Assembly (NCBI GenBank): GCA_903857865.1
Contig: CAIOGO010000010.1
Location: forward strand, 186,001 to 250,000
Length of the DNA: 64,000 nucleotides
Origin: an uncultured bacterium
Lineage (GTDB): Bacteria; Bipolaricaulota; Bipolaricaulia; UBA7950; UBA9294
Reading direction: 5' to 3'
Each line of letters starts with the position of its first letter. Within the stretch, counting starts at the first letter, position 1. A model generated the notes under the pieces. It ran no database searches. It was not told where the DNA came from and saw only the letters and a list, made by a program, of their open reading frames with translations. The position numbers were made by a program, and so were the translations under genes. Of this stretch, positions 31,807 to 38,886 are shown piece by piece.

Positions 31807-33894
31807 CTAGAGCCTCACGAGGATATCTACGACCGCCGCGCCGTCCGCGTTGGCAATCACCGGATTGAGGTCAACTTCCGAGACCTCCGGCAGATCGACG
31901 GCGAGCTGGCTGAGAGCCGTCAGCAAGTCCACGAGAGACGACAGGGCGACGGCTCGTTCGCCGCGAAAGGCTTCGAGAAGGCGGAACGAGCGGATGGAGC
32001 GGATGGTTGCCGCGGCCTGATACGAACTGACGGGCGCGACGGCAAACGCCACATCGTGGAGCGCCTCGACGAGTGTCCCTCCGAGCCCGAACATCGCTAC
32101 GGGTCCGAAGGCCCGGTCTCGCTCGATCCCGTAGATCAGTTCGCGCCCCCGGCGCGTCTCTTGAAGCAGTGTGCGCGCCCCATCAAGACCGGAACGGCTG
32201 ACGACGCCACGCAAGCGTTCGATGGCAGCGCGCAGTTCCAGCTCACTGGTGATGCCCGTGATCACGGCACCATGCTCGAAACGGTGAGAGAGGGACGGAG
32301 AGTCGACCTTGGCCACGATCGGGTATCCCAACGCTCGGGCCGCCCGCGTCGCCTCGTCCGGAGTCTCGACGTAGCGAAACGCACAGACTGGAATCCCGTA
32401 CGCAGCCAAGACCTCCGCCCCCTCGTCGAAGAAGAGGCCGGAACGCCCCTCCGAAAGGACACGGCGCAGGACCTCGTGAGCGCGCAGACGATCGAACGAG
32501 CGGGGAGGTTCAGGAGCCTGCCAGCTCTCACGGATCCGCCGAGCACGGTCGAGCACCGCTAGGGCTTCCACCGCAGTCTCCGGCATGGCGTACACGGGCA
32601 GCTTGGCCGCCCTCAGTCGTTCGACGGCAGGCGTGGATTGCTCGCTGAGCGTGCAAACAAGGACGGGCTTGTCAGGAACCTGCGTGGCTGCTTCGACGAT
32701 GTGGTCAGCGACCGTCTCGGGGGCGTCCTTGAGGACGAGCGGAGGGCGGAAGATCACGATCGCAGCGTCCGCTTCGGCCAATCCAACGGCAAGCCCGCGC
32801 CCGTAGTCCGAGGCTCCGGCGGTCGCAATCATATCGATCGGGTTTCCCAATCCGGCTTCGGCGGGCAGGAACTCGGCGAGCTTCTGCTTCGCAGCATCGC
32901 CAAGCGCTGGTACGGCGATGCCCATTCGTTCGCAGGCGTCTGCCGCAATGATGCCTGCGCCGCCGGCGTTCGTCAGAATCGCAACACGGTTCCCGCGAGG
33001 CAGGACACCGCGTTCGATCGCGCGCAGCGCGGTCAGCGTCTCTTGGATCGTCGTCACGCGGAGTGCCCCGCACTGGTTCAAGAAGGCGTCGACGATCGCA
33101 TCCGGGCTGGCAAGGGACCCCGTGTGCGAGGCGACGGCCGCGGCTCCTGCCTCCGTTCGGCCAGCCTTGAGGACGACAACGGGCTTGTCCTTCGAGATCC
33201 GCTGGACGTACCGGCGGAATTCGATCGGGTCCGCGAAACTCTCCAGGTAGAGGAAGATCGCTGTGCAAGTCGGATCGGATTCGAGATGGGCGAGGAAGTC
33301 GTTCTCGGATAGGCCAGCGCGATTCCCGAGGTTGATGAACAGAGACACGCCGAGGTCGGCGTCCCCGAAACACTCGAGCAGAGTTTCGCCGAGGGAACCG
33401 CTCTGGGACACAAAGGCGATGCCGCCTCCCTGGGGAAACCAGCGAGAGAAGGAGGCGTTGAGACGGACGGACGGGGTGCTGTTGATGATCCCCATGCAAT
33501 TCGGGCCGACGACGTTGAGCGAGTTCTCTTCGATCAGGTCGCGCAGGGCGCGCTCCCTCTCCGCCCCTGCGCTGCTACTCTCTTTGAACCCAGCGGTGAT
33601 GACGACCAGGTTCCGAATGCCACGTCTGGCACAGTCTTCCACTCCGGCCAAGACAAGATCTCGATTGATGGCAAGGACCGCGAGGTCAACCCCGCTCGGC
33701 AGATCGGCGACGGAGGAAGAGCACGGCAGACCGTCCACGCGATCGTATTTGGGGTTGACGGGGAGGATCGTGCCGGGGAAGCCGCATCGCTGAAGGTTTC
33801 TCAGGATCTCGCCCCCCACGGATCCCGGCTTGGGGCTCGCACCGACGACGGCGACCGAGCGTGGCGCAAGAAGCTTCGCTAGACCCCTACGCAT
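31807..33894 (-). CDS. ADP-forming acetyl-CoA synthetase (fused alpha-beta)
   Basis: A 695-residue NDP-forming acyl-CoA synthetase that interconverts acyl-CoA, ADP and phosphate with acid, CoA and ATP, giving energy conservation in fermenting anaerobes. Order of domains: CoA-binding Rossmann fold (about 7-125, with V-A-V-V-G-A-S-P-K-P-G-S-V-G), succinyl-CoA ligase-like domains (to about 455), then an ATP-grasp domain (about 475-690). The phospho-histidine is His257 in A-S-H-T-G-S-L. It is encoded with a DUF5317 membrane protein and an HD-GYP protein upstream, overlapping the former by 8 nt. The AMP-forming enzyme at 1231-2856 works in the activating direction. Confidence 0.92.
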   Translation of the reverse strand: MRRGLAKLLAPRSVAVVGASPKPGSVGGEILRNLQRCGFPGTILPVNPKYDRVDGLPCSSSVADLPSGVDLAVLAINRDLVLAGVEDCARRGIRNLVVITAGFKESSSAGAERERALRDLIEENSLNVVGPNCMGIINSTPSVRLNASFSRWFPQGGGIAFVSQSGSLGETLLECFGDADLGVSLFINLGNRAGLSENDFLAHLESDPTCTAIFLYLESFADPIEFRRYVQRISKDKPVVVLKAGRTEAGAAAVASHTGSLASPDAIVDAFLNQCGALRVTTIQETLTALRAIERGVLPRGNRVAILTNAGGAGIIAADACERMGIAVPALGDAAKQKLAEFLPAEAGLGNPIDMIATAGASDYGRGLAVGLAEADAAIVIFRPPLVLKDAPETVADHIVEAATQVPDKPVLVCTLSEQSTPAVERLRAAKLPVYAMPETAVEALAVLDRARRIRESWQAPEPPRSFDRLRAHEVLRRVLSEGRSGLFFDEGAEVLAAYGIPVCAFRYVETPDEATRAARALGYPIVAKVDSPSLSHRFEHGAVITGITSELELRAAIERLRGVVSRSGLDGARTLLQETRRGRELIYGIERDRAFGPVAMFGLGGTLVEALHDVAFAVAPVSSYQAAATIRSIRSFRLLEAFRGERAVALSSLVDLLTALSQLAVDLPEVSEVDLNPVIANADGAAVVDILVRL

Positions 33895-34438
33895 TCGTGT
33901 TCATCCCCTTCGCGAGCAGCCAGACCAAGCCGATCAGGATCAGCACGTCGCCGACGCTCATTGCTGTCGCAAACGGAACTCCCCGAGGTATGCCAATCCA
34001 GTCTCCTAGGACGTTGAGACGCGTCGCCGCGCTCATGCCCACGAGGTTCCCGTAGGTTTCCCCCCGAGCGAGGAGCCTCGCGACGGAGATGAGACCGGCA
34101 CGCTCGAACGCCGCGGGGGAGGCCGGCATGTAGCCACCATTCAAGGCGACTACGAGAATGTTCAGAAGAGCCCCACCTCCGACTGCAATCAACGGCCGGG
34201 CTCGAACGTTGAGCAGGAGCCAGAGGAGGACGAGTCCGTAGGAGACGCCGTGCAGGACCGCGGTCCCGAACGGGATGATGGGATTCGGCGTGAACAGCGG
34301 GAAGATGAGGAACTGGATGCCGAGCGCAACGAGGACAAGCCACATTCCGCGCAGGCGGAGGAAGACGAGGCGGGACAGTCGGCCTCCCAGCATGTACCCC
34401 ACAGCGATCCCGATGACCACCGCGCAGAGGAAGATCAT
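33887..34438 (-). CDS. DUF5317 family membrane protein
   Basis: A 183-residue integral membrane protein with about five hydrophobic segments. The combination G-Y-M-L-G-G-R-L-S-R-L at the start, A-L-N-G-G-Y-M-P in the middle and the loop L-N-V-L-G-D-W-I-G-I-P before the last span is characteristic of DUF5317, a family of unknown function common in Firmicutes and other anaerobes, often near HD-GYP regulators. It overlaps HD-GYP by ATGA upstream and the acetyl-CoA synthetase by 8 nt downstream. Confidence 0.85.
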   Translation of the reverse strand: MIFLCAVVIGIAVGYMLGGRLSRLVFLRLRGMWLVLVALGIQFLIFPLFTPNPIIPFGTAVLHGVSYGLVLLWLLLNVRARPLIAVGGGALLNILVVALNGGYMPASPAAFERAGLISVARLLARGETYGNLVGMSAATRLNVLGDWIGIPRGVPFATAMSVGDVLILIGLVWLLAKGMNTNA

Positions 34439-35745
34439 GCGAGCGTTTCTGCGGCCGCCACCGGGCGGGCCTTCTCCCTGGCGCGCTCGCGCTGGATGAC
34501 CACAAGAAGCGCATCGGCAACCATCGGGTCGATGTCCGTTCCCCGCATCTCCCCGATCATCCGGATCGTCTCCTCGTAGGTGAAGGCCTTCCGATACGGT
34601 CGGTCGGTGGAGAGCGCATTGTAGATGTCGGCCGCAGCGATGACTCTGGAGAGGAGTGGAATCTGTTCCCCACGGAGCCCATCAGGGTACCCCGAGCCGT
34701 CCCAGCGCTCGTGCTCATGCCGTACGGCATCCGCGACGCTGGAGTAGATCTCAAGACCCTCGATGAGTTGCGCGCTCACCACCGGGTGGGTCTTCATGAC
34801 CTTCCACTCGGCGTCGTTAAGGGGGCCTGGTTTGAGGAGGATCGAGTCCGGGATCGCCACCTTCCCAATGTCGTGAACCCTGGCAGCGACGTCGATCTGC
34901 TCCAACACGCCCTGCGGCATGCCCATTTCCCTGCCGATCTCGAGCGCGAGGCTAGCCACCTCAGTCGAATGCACGGCAGTGTAGTGGTCACGCGTGTCCA
35001 GGAGCTGGGAGATCCTTTCGAACGTACTCCGCGCCTGCGTCTGAAGCTTGAGGTAGCTGCGAAAGGAGATGTGCACCAACGTCAGAGGGAAGAGGGCGAG
35101 GAGAATGTGCCAAACGGAGATGGAATGTAGCACGGCGAGGAGGATGGCGGAAATGCAGAGCACAGCGTACTGAACGAAGAACGCGCGCAGGTTCTCTCCG
35201 AGCAGATGCCAGAACTGCCGCCGCTGGGTGAGGGAGATGATGCACACGACGAGCGATACGTTGAGCAGGAAGTAGACGAGGAACGCGGCGGAGGCCCACA
35301 GGAAGTCGGTCGGCTGCTGCATGCCCAGCTGCGTGCGCTGGGCAAGGCGCATCACGAATCCGGCCGCCACCACCGCGACCATGGTCTGACTTACGTTGAA
35401 CGCGATCGGCGCTAAGGCCTTGGACAGGCTGTCGCGTCGGCTCCCCCACCGAAGGAGTAACTCGGACACCAACGACGAACCGCACACAACGATGAGCGCC
35501 AAGTCGGGACCCAGAATGAACAGGGCCGCAAGGTAGATGGCGATCGAGCTAGAGATCTCCCACTTGTAGGCAGGAATCCACGTTGCAGAAACCTCGGCCA
35601 AAATGGCGAGGACTGCAAAGGCGCAAGAGACAAGAAGATCCTCAGCTGAGGGATGCCGTGCCTGAGCCAGTGACCAGCCCAGCGCGACGAGAGCGAAGAG
35701 AGACAGGACTACGACAAGGACCGCTGCTCGGAATGGAAGTCGCAT
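34435..35745 (-). CDS. membrane HD-GYP domain phosphodiesterase
   Basis: A 436-residue protein with an N-terminal membrane domain of about seven to eight hydrophobic spans (about 5-225) and a C-terminal HD-GYP domain (about 240-425), as in c-di-GMP phosphodiesterases. Visible residues: H-S-T-E-V-A, A-R-V-H-D-I-G-K (HD metal pair), T-H-P-V-V-S-A-Q-L-I, H-E-H-E-R-W-D-G-S-G-Y-P-D-G-L and D-I-Y-N-A-L-S-T-D-R-P-Y-R. The actual GYP motif is present as G-Y-P. With the degenerate GGDEF protein it is the only sign of c-di-GMP signalling here. GAGGAGG precedes the ATG. Confidence 0.92.
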   Translation of the reverse strand: MRLPFRAAVLVVVLSLFALVALGWSLAQARHPSAEDLLVSCAFAVLAILAEVSATWIPAYKWEISSSIAIYLAALFILGPDLALIVVCGSSLVSELLLRWGSRRDSLSKALAPIAFNVSQTMVAVVAAGFVMRLAQRTQLGMQQPTDFLWASAAFLVYFLLNVSLVVCIISLTQRRQFWHLLGENLRAFFVQYAVLCISAILLAVLHSISVWHILLALFPLTLVHISFRSYLKLQTQARSTFERISQLLDTRDHYTAVHSTEVASLALEIGREMGMPQGVLEQIDVAARVHDIGKVAIPDSILLKPGPLNDAEWKVMKTHPVVSAQLIEGLEIYSSVADAVRHEHERWDGSGYPDGLRGEQIPLLSRVIAAADIYNALSTDRPYRKAFTYEETIRMIGEMRGTDIDPMVADALLVVIQRERAREKARPVAAAETLA

Positions 35746-35840
35746 CCAGCCTCCTCGCCCCCCACTCGCTCACCATACCCACCGCGGTCCGATCGTACTG
35801 AATCGGCTGGTGCGTAGCCAGTCTCCGCTTCGCCACTCGA

Positions 35841-35978
35841 CTAACCCGGCCGCCACTTCAGCGTCTCGCTCATCAGCAGCCCCGCTGCCGCAATCGTCAA
35901 CAGCACGTACAGCACCTTCCCACCAAACAGCTTCTTCATTTTCTTCTCTCCTTCGCGATTGAACCCACCCCACTTCAT
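35841..35978 (-). CDS. 45-residue membrane peptide, copy 1
   Basis: A tiny protein with a basic N-terminal part (MKWGGFNREGEKKMKK), one transmembrane segment (about residues 20-37, V-L-Y-V-L-L-T-I-A-A-A-G-L-L-M) and a short C-terminal tail, S-E-T-L-K-W-R-P-G. The predicted orientation is N-in. A GAGGAGGAGAG ribosome site precedes the ATG. It is identical in amino-acid sequence to copies 2 and 3. The layout recalls families of small hydrophobic peptides found in tandem (type I toxins such as Ldr or Ibs, or small respiratory or transport subunits), but the sequence is unfamiliar. It is the last gene of the array, with 95 bp before the HD-GYP gene. Confidence 0.85.
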   Translation of the reverse strand: MKWGGFNREGEKKMKKLFGGKVLYVLLTIAAAGLLMSETLKWRPG

Positions 35979-36005
35979 GGCTCTCTCCTCCTCATCGTCC
36001 TTCGA

Positions 36006-36143
36006 CTAGCCCGGCCGCCACTTCAGCGTCTCGCTCATCAACAAACCGGCCGCCGCAATCGTCAACAGCACGTACAGCACCTTTCCGCCAAACAGCTTCT
36101 TCATTTTCTTCTCTCCTTCGCGATTGAACCCACCCCACTTCAT
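36006..36143 (-). CDS. 45-residue membrane peptide, copy 2
   Basis: Same 45-residue product as copies 1 and 3, encoded with 8 or 9 synonymous base differences, mostly in the leucine-glycine-alanine stretch of the membrane segment (36040-36055). A GGAGGAGAA ribosome site precedes the ATG at 36143. Gaps on both sides are 27 nt. Selection on the peptide rather than on the DNA is the simplest explanation of the synonymous-only pattern; gene conversion would instead have homogenised the bases. Confidence 0.85.
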   Translation of the reverse strand: MKWGGFNREGEKKMKKLFGGKVLYVLLTIAAAGLLMSETLKWRPG

Positions 36144-36170
36144 GGTCTTCTCCTCCTCAATGTCCCTCGA

Positions 36171-36308
36171 CTAGCCCGGCCGCCACTTCAGCGTCTCGCT
36201 CATCAGCAGCCCCGCTGCCGCAATCGTCAACAGCACGTACAGCACTTTCCCACCAAACAGCTTCTTCATTTTCTTCTCTCCTTCGCGATTGAACCCGCCC
36301 CACTTCAT
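36171..36308 (-). CDS. 45-residue membrane peptide, copy 3 (promoter-proximal)
   Basis: First gene of the array; the product is identical to the others. The promoter lies 65-93 bp upstream of the ATG, and its transcript would start near 36366 with a GC-rich hairpin at its 5' end. The in-frame reading could extend upstream to 36416, but that would cross the promoter and hairpin, so the conserved ATG at 36308 with its GGAGGAGA site is used. No antisense gene is obvious on the other strand. Confidence 0.85.
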   Translation of the reverse strand: MKWGGFNREGEKKMKKLFGGKVLYVLLTIAAAGLLMSETLKWRPG

Positions 36309-36344
36309 GGCTCTCTCCTCCTTCTCGGATCCGTCTCGATGGCA

Positions 36345-36362
36345 CAGCCGGACCTCCGGCTG
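36345..36362 (-). promoter_or_regulatory. 5' hairpin of the membrane-peptide mRNA
   Basis: A perfect 7-bp GC-rich stem with a 4-nt loop (CAGCCGG and CCGGCTG arms; on the minus strand the loop is AGGT), beginning about 4 nt after the predicted transcription start. No U tract follows, so it is not a terminator. It could protect the 5' end or control translation, as in type I toxin mRNAs. Confidence 0.45.
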
Positions 36363-36372
36363 ACCCGCGTCG

Positions 36373-36401
36373 AGAATACCCAGCCATGTTTCTTCCGTCA
36401 A
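36373..36401 (-). promoter_or_regulatory. promoter of the membrane-peptide array
   Basis: Minus-strand TTGACG (36396-36401), 17-nt spacer, TATTCT (36373-36378). Five of six and four of six consensus bases match with ideal spacing. The leader to the first ATG is about 58 nt. Confidence 0.6.
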
Positions 36402-36526
36402 GCTTGCATAATACATACACCGTAAACCTCCGCTCTTCCAGGACGCGCCTTACCATTTTGCAGCCCACCGGCCCCGTCTGAGCACCTGAGTGGGCGAGCG
36501 TCGCGAAACCAGCTGCGTCCTGCGGT

Positions 36527-36555
36527 TTGACTTCGCAGAAGGCCAGGGATACCCT
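36527..36555 (+). promoter_or_regulatory. promoter of rpsF-ssb-rpsR
   Basis: TTGACT (36527-36532), 17-nt spacer, TACCCT (36550-36555). The -10 box ends 29 nt before the GTG start of rpsF. It is one of the strongest matches in the window and shares TACCCTCTT with asnS and the gene at 48556. Confidence 0.68.
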
Positions 36556-36584
36556 CTTGCGAAGATCGATTGAGAGGTGCCAGA

Positions 36585-36869
36585 GTGCGAGATTACGAGA
36601 TTGTGTATGTGATTCGTCCGGACCTTTCTGACGAGGCGAGGGCCGCCAAGGTCGAACGGGTCCACTCCCTCATCACGGAGAACGGTGGTGAGATCGGCAA
36701 GGTTGATGATTGGGGCAAGCGCATCCTCGCATACGAGATCCGTCACTTCGCCGAAGGCTACTACCGACTGACCGAATTCCGAATGCCTCCGGGATCCGTC
36801 AACCTCCTTGAGGCGCGCCTCAACCTTGACGAGGAATTGCTGCGCTACCAGATTGTGGTGCGGGAGTAA
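36585..36869 (+). CDS. rpsF: 30S ribosomal protein S6
   Basis: A 94-residue ribosomal protein of the 30S platform, binding 16S rRNA together with S18. It has the typical opening R-D-Y-E-I-V-Y-V-I-R-P-D, the W-G-K-R-I-L-A-Y-E-I segment and the C-terminal L-R-Y-Q-I-V. The GTG at 36585 is chosen because AGAGGT lies 6 nt upstream; a TTG five codons earlier is less likely. It is the first gene of the conserved rpsF-ssb-rpsR operon, separated from ssb by 9 nt. The usual fourth member, rplI, is absent. Confidence 0.95.
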   Translation: MRDYEIVYVIRPDLSDEARAAKVERVHSLITENGGEIGKVDDWGKRILAYEIRHFAEGYYRLTEFRMPPGSVNLLEARLNLDEELLRYQIVVRE

Positions 36870-36878
36870 CGAGACACC

Positions 36879-37301
36879 ATGTCCGCAAGCCTCAACCGAG
36901 TCATTCTCATCGGGAATCTGACGGCCGACCCCGAGCTGCGATACACGCCGGGGGGGACGGCACGTGTGCGGTTCTCGATCGCCGTGAATCGACAGCACAA
37001 GGATGCTTCGGGAAAAGTGCAGGAAGAAGTCACTTTCGTTCCCATCGTCGTCTGGGGGACGCAGGCTGAGAACTGCGCCAACTATCTAAGGAAGGGCCGT
37101 TCCATTGCTGTCGAGGGCCGGCTCCGCATCGACTCTTTCGAGAACGCTGATGGAGAGCGGGTTCGAATTACCGAGGTCGTCGCATCGAACGTGCAATTCC
37201 TGGGCGGGCCGCAGCGGGCGGCCGACGAGCCGACCGTGGCTCCTGAGGCTCCGATCGCCAGCGACGAGGCTCCACTCCCCGAGGAGGAGGTTCCTTTCTA
37301 A
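36879..37301 (+). CDS. ssb: single-stranded DNA-binding protein
   Basis: A 140-residue SSB. The N-terminal OB fold (about 1-108) shows L-N-R-V-I-L-I-G-N-L-T-A-D-P-E-L-R-Y and F-V-P-I-V-V-W-G. A disordered acidic linker ends in the partner-binding tip E-E-E-V-P-F (the canonical tip is D-D-D-I-P-F). It protects single-stranded DNA during replication and recruits repair enzymes. It lies between the S6 and S18 genes, as in most bacteria; a stop and ATG 4 nt apart couple it to rpsR. Confidence 0.96.
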   Translation: MSASLNRVILIGNLTADPELRYTPGGTARVRFSIAVNRQHKDASGKVQEEVTFVPIVVWGTQAENCANYLRKGRSIAVEGRLRIDSFENADGERVRITEVVASNVQFLGGPQRAADEPTVAPEAPIASDEAPLPEEEVPF

Positions 37302-37304
37302 GCC

Positions 37305-37541
37305 ATGTTTCATAAGCGAAAACGTAAGTGCCGCGCATGCGAGAACGCGTTCCTGCTTGACTACAAGAAGGCCGAGGAGCTCAAGCAGTACATGAACCGC
37401 CTTGGGAAGATCCTTCCCAAGAGGGCAACCCGTCTGTGCGCGAAACATCAGCGCAGACTCGCCATCGAGATCAATCGCGCCCGCAAGCTCGCTCTTCTTC
37501 CGTATGTGGGCGAGCGCGAAGCGATGAGAGTGCGCCGCTAG
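37305..37541 (+). CDS. rpsR: 30S ribosomal protein S18
   Basis: A 78-residue basic protein of the 30S platform that forms a heterodimer with S6. The core K-A-E-E-L-K-Q-Y-M-N-R-L-G-K-I-L-P-K-R-A-T is typical. Cysteines at the start (K-C-R-A-C) and in R-L-C-A-K-H indicate the zinc-binding form of S18. It ends the operon; a terminator-like hairpin lies 46 nt downstream. Confidence 0.95.
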   Translation: MFHKRKRKCRACENAFLLDYKKAEELKQYMNRLGKILPKRATRLCAKHQRRLAIEINRARKLALLPYVGEREAMRVRR

Positions 37542-37587
37542 CCCACGCAGGGCACAGAGCGCGCTTCCCTCAGCGAACAAAAGGCAG

Positions 37588-37620
37588 CCTCCTCGATCTT
37601 CCAGGACCGGATCGAGGAGG
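37588..37620 (+). terminator. terminator-like hairpin after rpsR
   Basis: A perfect 11-bp stem (CCTCCTCGATC and GATCGAGGAGG) with an 11-nt loop, followed by TTCCAATTTC. The stem is strong; the T tract is interrupted. Position and stability suggest transcript 3' end formation for the S6-SSB-S18 mRNA. Confidence 0.5.
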
Positions 37621-37753
37621 TTCCAATTTCGGTGGGACGGAGAAGCGGCTCTTCTGGCGTGCTCAGGATCCTGACGAGAGTCACGCAGCACGGAGTAGGA
37701 TCGGGACGGCAGGCCCATGCCACGCCGAACCGCAGGCCGGAATCGGGGGATCC

Positions 37754-38872
37754 ATGAGACGAGTTGCAGGCCTCATCTTCCATGCGCCTCTCGGAGAGAG
37801 CCGCGGGGAACGCCTCGTCGAAGAAGGGCGATGGGCGGCGGCCCTCGGTCTCGCGAGACGCCTGCGCGCGGCCGGCGTGGGAGAAGTCTATGCTGTGACC
37901 CCAAGCGCCGGCAGATGCCCCGGCGGGGAAGGCATCGTCGAGTTCATCCTCTCCGAAGCCTCGGACTTCCACTTCGGCAAGGTCTTCGCGCGTCAGATCG
38001 CCCGCCTCGAACTCGACGGAGTCCTCTACTTCGGAAGCGGAGCCGGAGGGCTCTTGGCGGAGGACGACCTCGCTCGTCTCATCGAATTCGCGGGGAAAGA
38101 GACGTCGCGGGCGTTGTTCAACAACTTCTACTCGTGCGACTTCTGCTCGGTCTCGGGCGCGCGGCGACTGCTCGACGTTGACCTCCCGGCAATCGACAAC
38201 TCGTTGGGATTCGTCCTGTCGGATGCTGGGATTCCCTGCTTCTCCCTCGCGCGAACTGCGGCGACCCAGTTCGACATCGACACTCCGACCGACCTCCTTC
38301 TCCTCGCGCGCAGCGGCTCAGGGAACCCCGAACTACGCGCATTCTGCACCACCATCCATCCATCCCATCCAACCCTCGACCGCGCCCTCGCGACCCTCAC
38401 CGATCGTTCCGCGGTGACGTGTCTCGTCGGACGGGTGAGCCCGGTCACCTGGGCTCAGTTCGAGTCGCAGGTAGCCTGTCGAACGAGCGCGCTCGTCGAG
38501 GGACGAGGAATGCGCGCCGGAGCCTCCGCGCACGTGCCGTGGCTGCGCCAGTCCCTGATGGACGACGGCCCCGAGGCGTTCTTCGCTCGACTTGCCCAGG
38601 CCTGCGATGCGGCGTGGATCGACACGCGACCGCTTCTCGCCGCGCCGGACTCGTTTCCTCCCGCGGCGGTCCGCTTCGCCAGCGATCTCTTCCACTCTGA
38701 CGACGTCCTCGATCCTGCGTGGCGAGCATTCACGGACGCCGCACTGGGCTCCTCGATCCCCGTCGTGCTCGGCGGGCACAGCCTGGTGAGCGGTGGGCTC
38801 TACCTCGCCGCAGAAGCGTGCTGGAAAGGAAGAAACCTACTCCGTAGACTTCACCCGGAACCCTTCGCGTGA
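37754..38872 (+). CDS. conserved unknown, N-terminal half MobA/CofC-like
   Basis: A 372-residue soluble protein. The first 190 residues have a Rossmann-type pattern reminiscent of MobA- or CofC-like nucleotidyltransferases: GLARRLRAAGVGEVYAV, V-L-Y-F-G-S-G-A-G-G-L-L-A, and F-D-I-D-T-P-T-D-L-L-L-L-A near residue 180. The last corresponds to the F-D-I-D-T-P-x-D-L seen near the end of those enzymes. The remaining half has no recognised domain. The stop codon overlaps a possible GTG of the SHMT-GcvT fusion, whose better ATG lies 15 nt further, so the two are probably an operon. A role in folate or cofactor chemistry is possible but unproven. Confidence 0.6.
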   Translation: MRRVAGLIFHAPLGESRGERLVEEGRWAAALGLARRLRAAGVGEVYAVTPSAGRCPGGEGIVEFILSEASDFHFGKVFARQIARLELDGVLYFGSGAGGLLAEDDLARLIEFAGKETSRALFNNFYSCDFCSVSGARRLLDVDLPAIDNSLGFVLSDAGIPCFSLARTAATQFDIDTPTDLLLLARSGSGNPELRAFCTTIHPSHPTLDRALATLTDRSAVTCLVGRVSPVTWAQFESQVACRTSALVEGRGMRAGASAHVPWLRQSLMDDGPEAFFARLAQACDAAWIDTRPLLAAPDSFPPAAVRFASDLFHSDDVLDPAWRAFTDAALGSSIPVVLGGHSLVSGGLYLAAEACWKGRNLLRRLHPEPFA

Positions 38873-38886
38873 GAAAAGGAGCGATC

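Larger units (their letters stand above)
35841..36322 (-). repeat. perfect-period tandem array of three 165-bp gene units
   Basis: Three direct repeats with a period of exactly 165 bp (stop codons at 35841, 36006 and 36171). Each unit has a 138-bp gene and a 27-bp spacer with a GGAGGAGA-type ribosome site. Units 1 and 2 differ at 8 coding positions, 1 and 3 at 3, and 2 and 3 at 9; I checked each difference and all are synonymous. Conservation is therefore at the protein level and the duplication is not brand new. It is not a CRISPR array: units are long and coding. Confidence 0.95.

Noticed and set aside
35841-36322. CRISPR array or satellite repeat
   Set aside because: The units are 165 bp, coding, with ribosome sites and synonymous-only variation; there are no unique spacers.
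37621-37753. Possible glycine riboswitch ahead of the MobA-like/SHMT-GcvT genes
   Set aside because: A fragment CGCCGAACCGCAGG is only loosely similar; paired elements and the second aptamer are missing.
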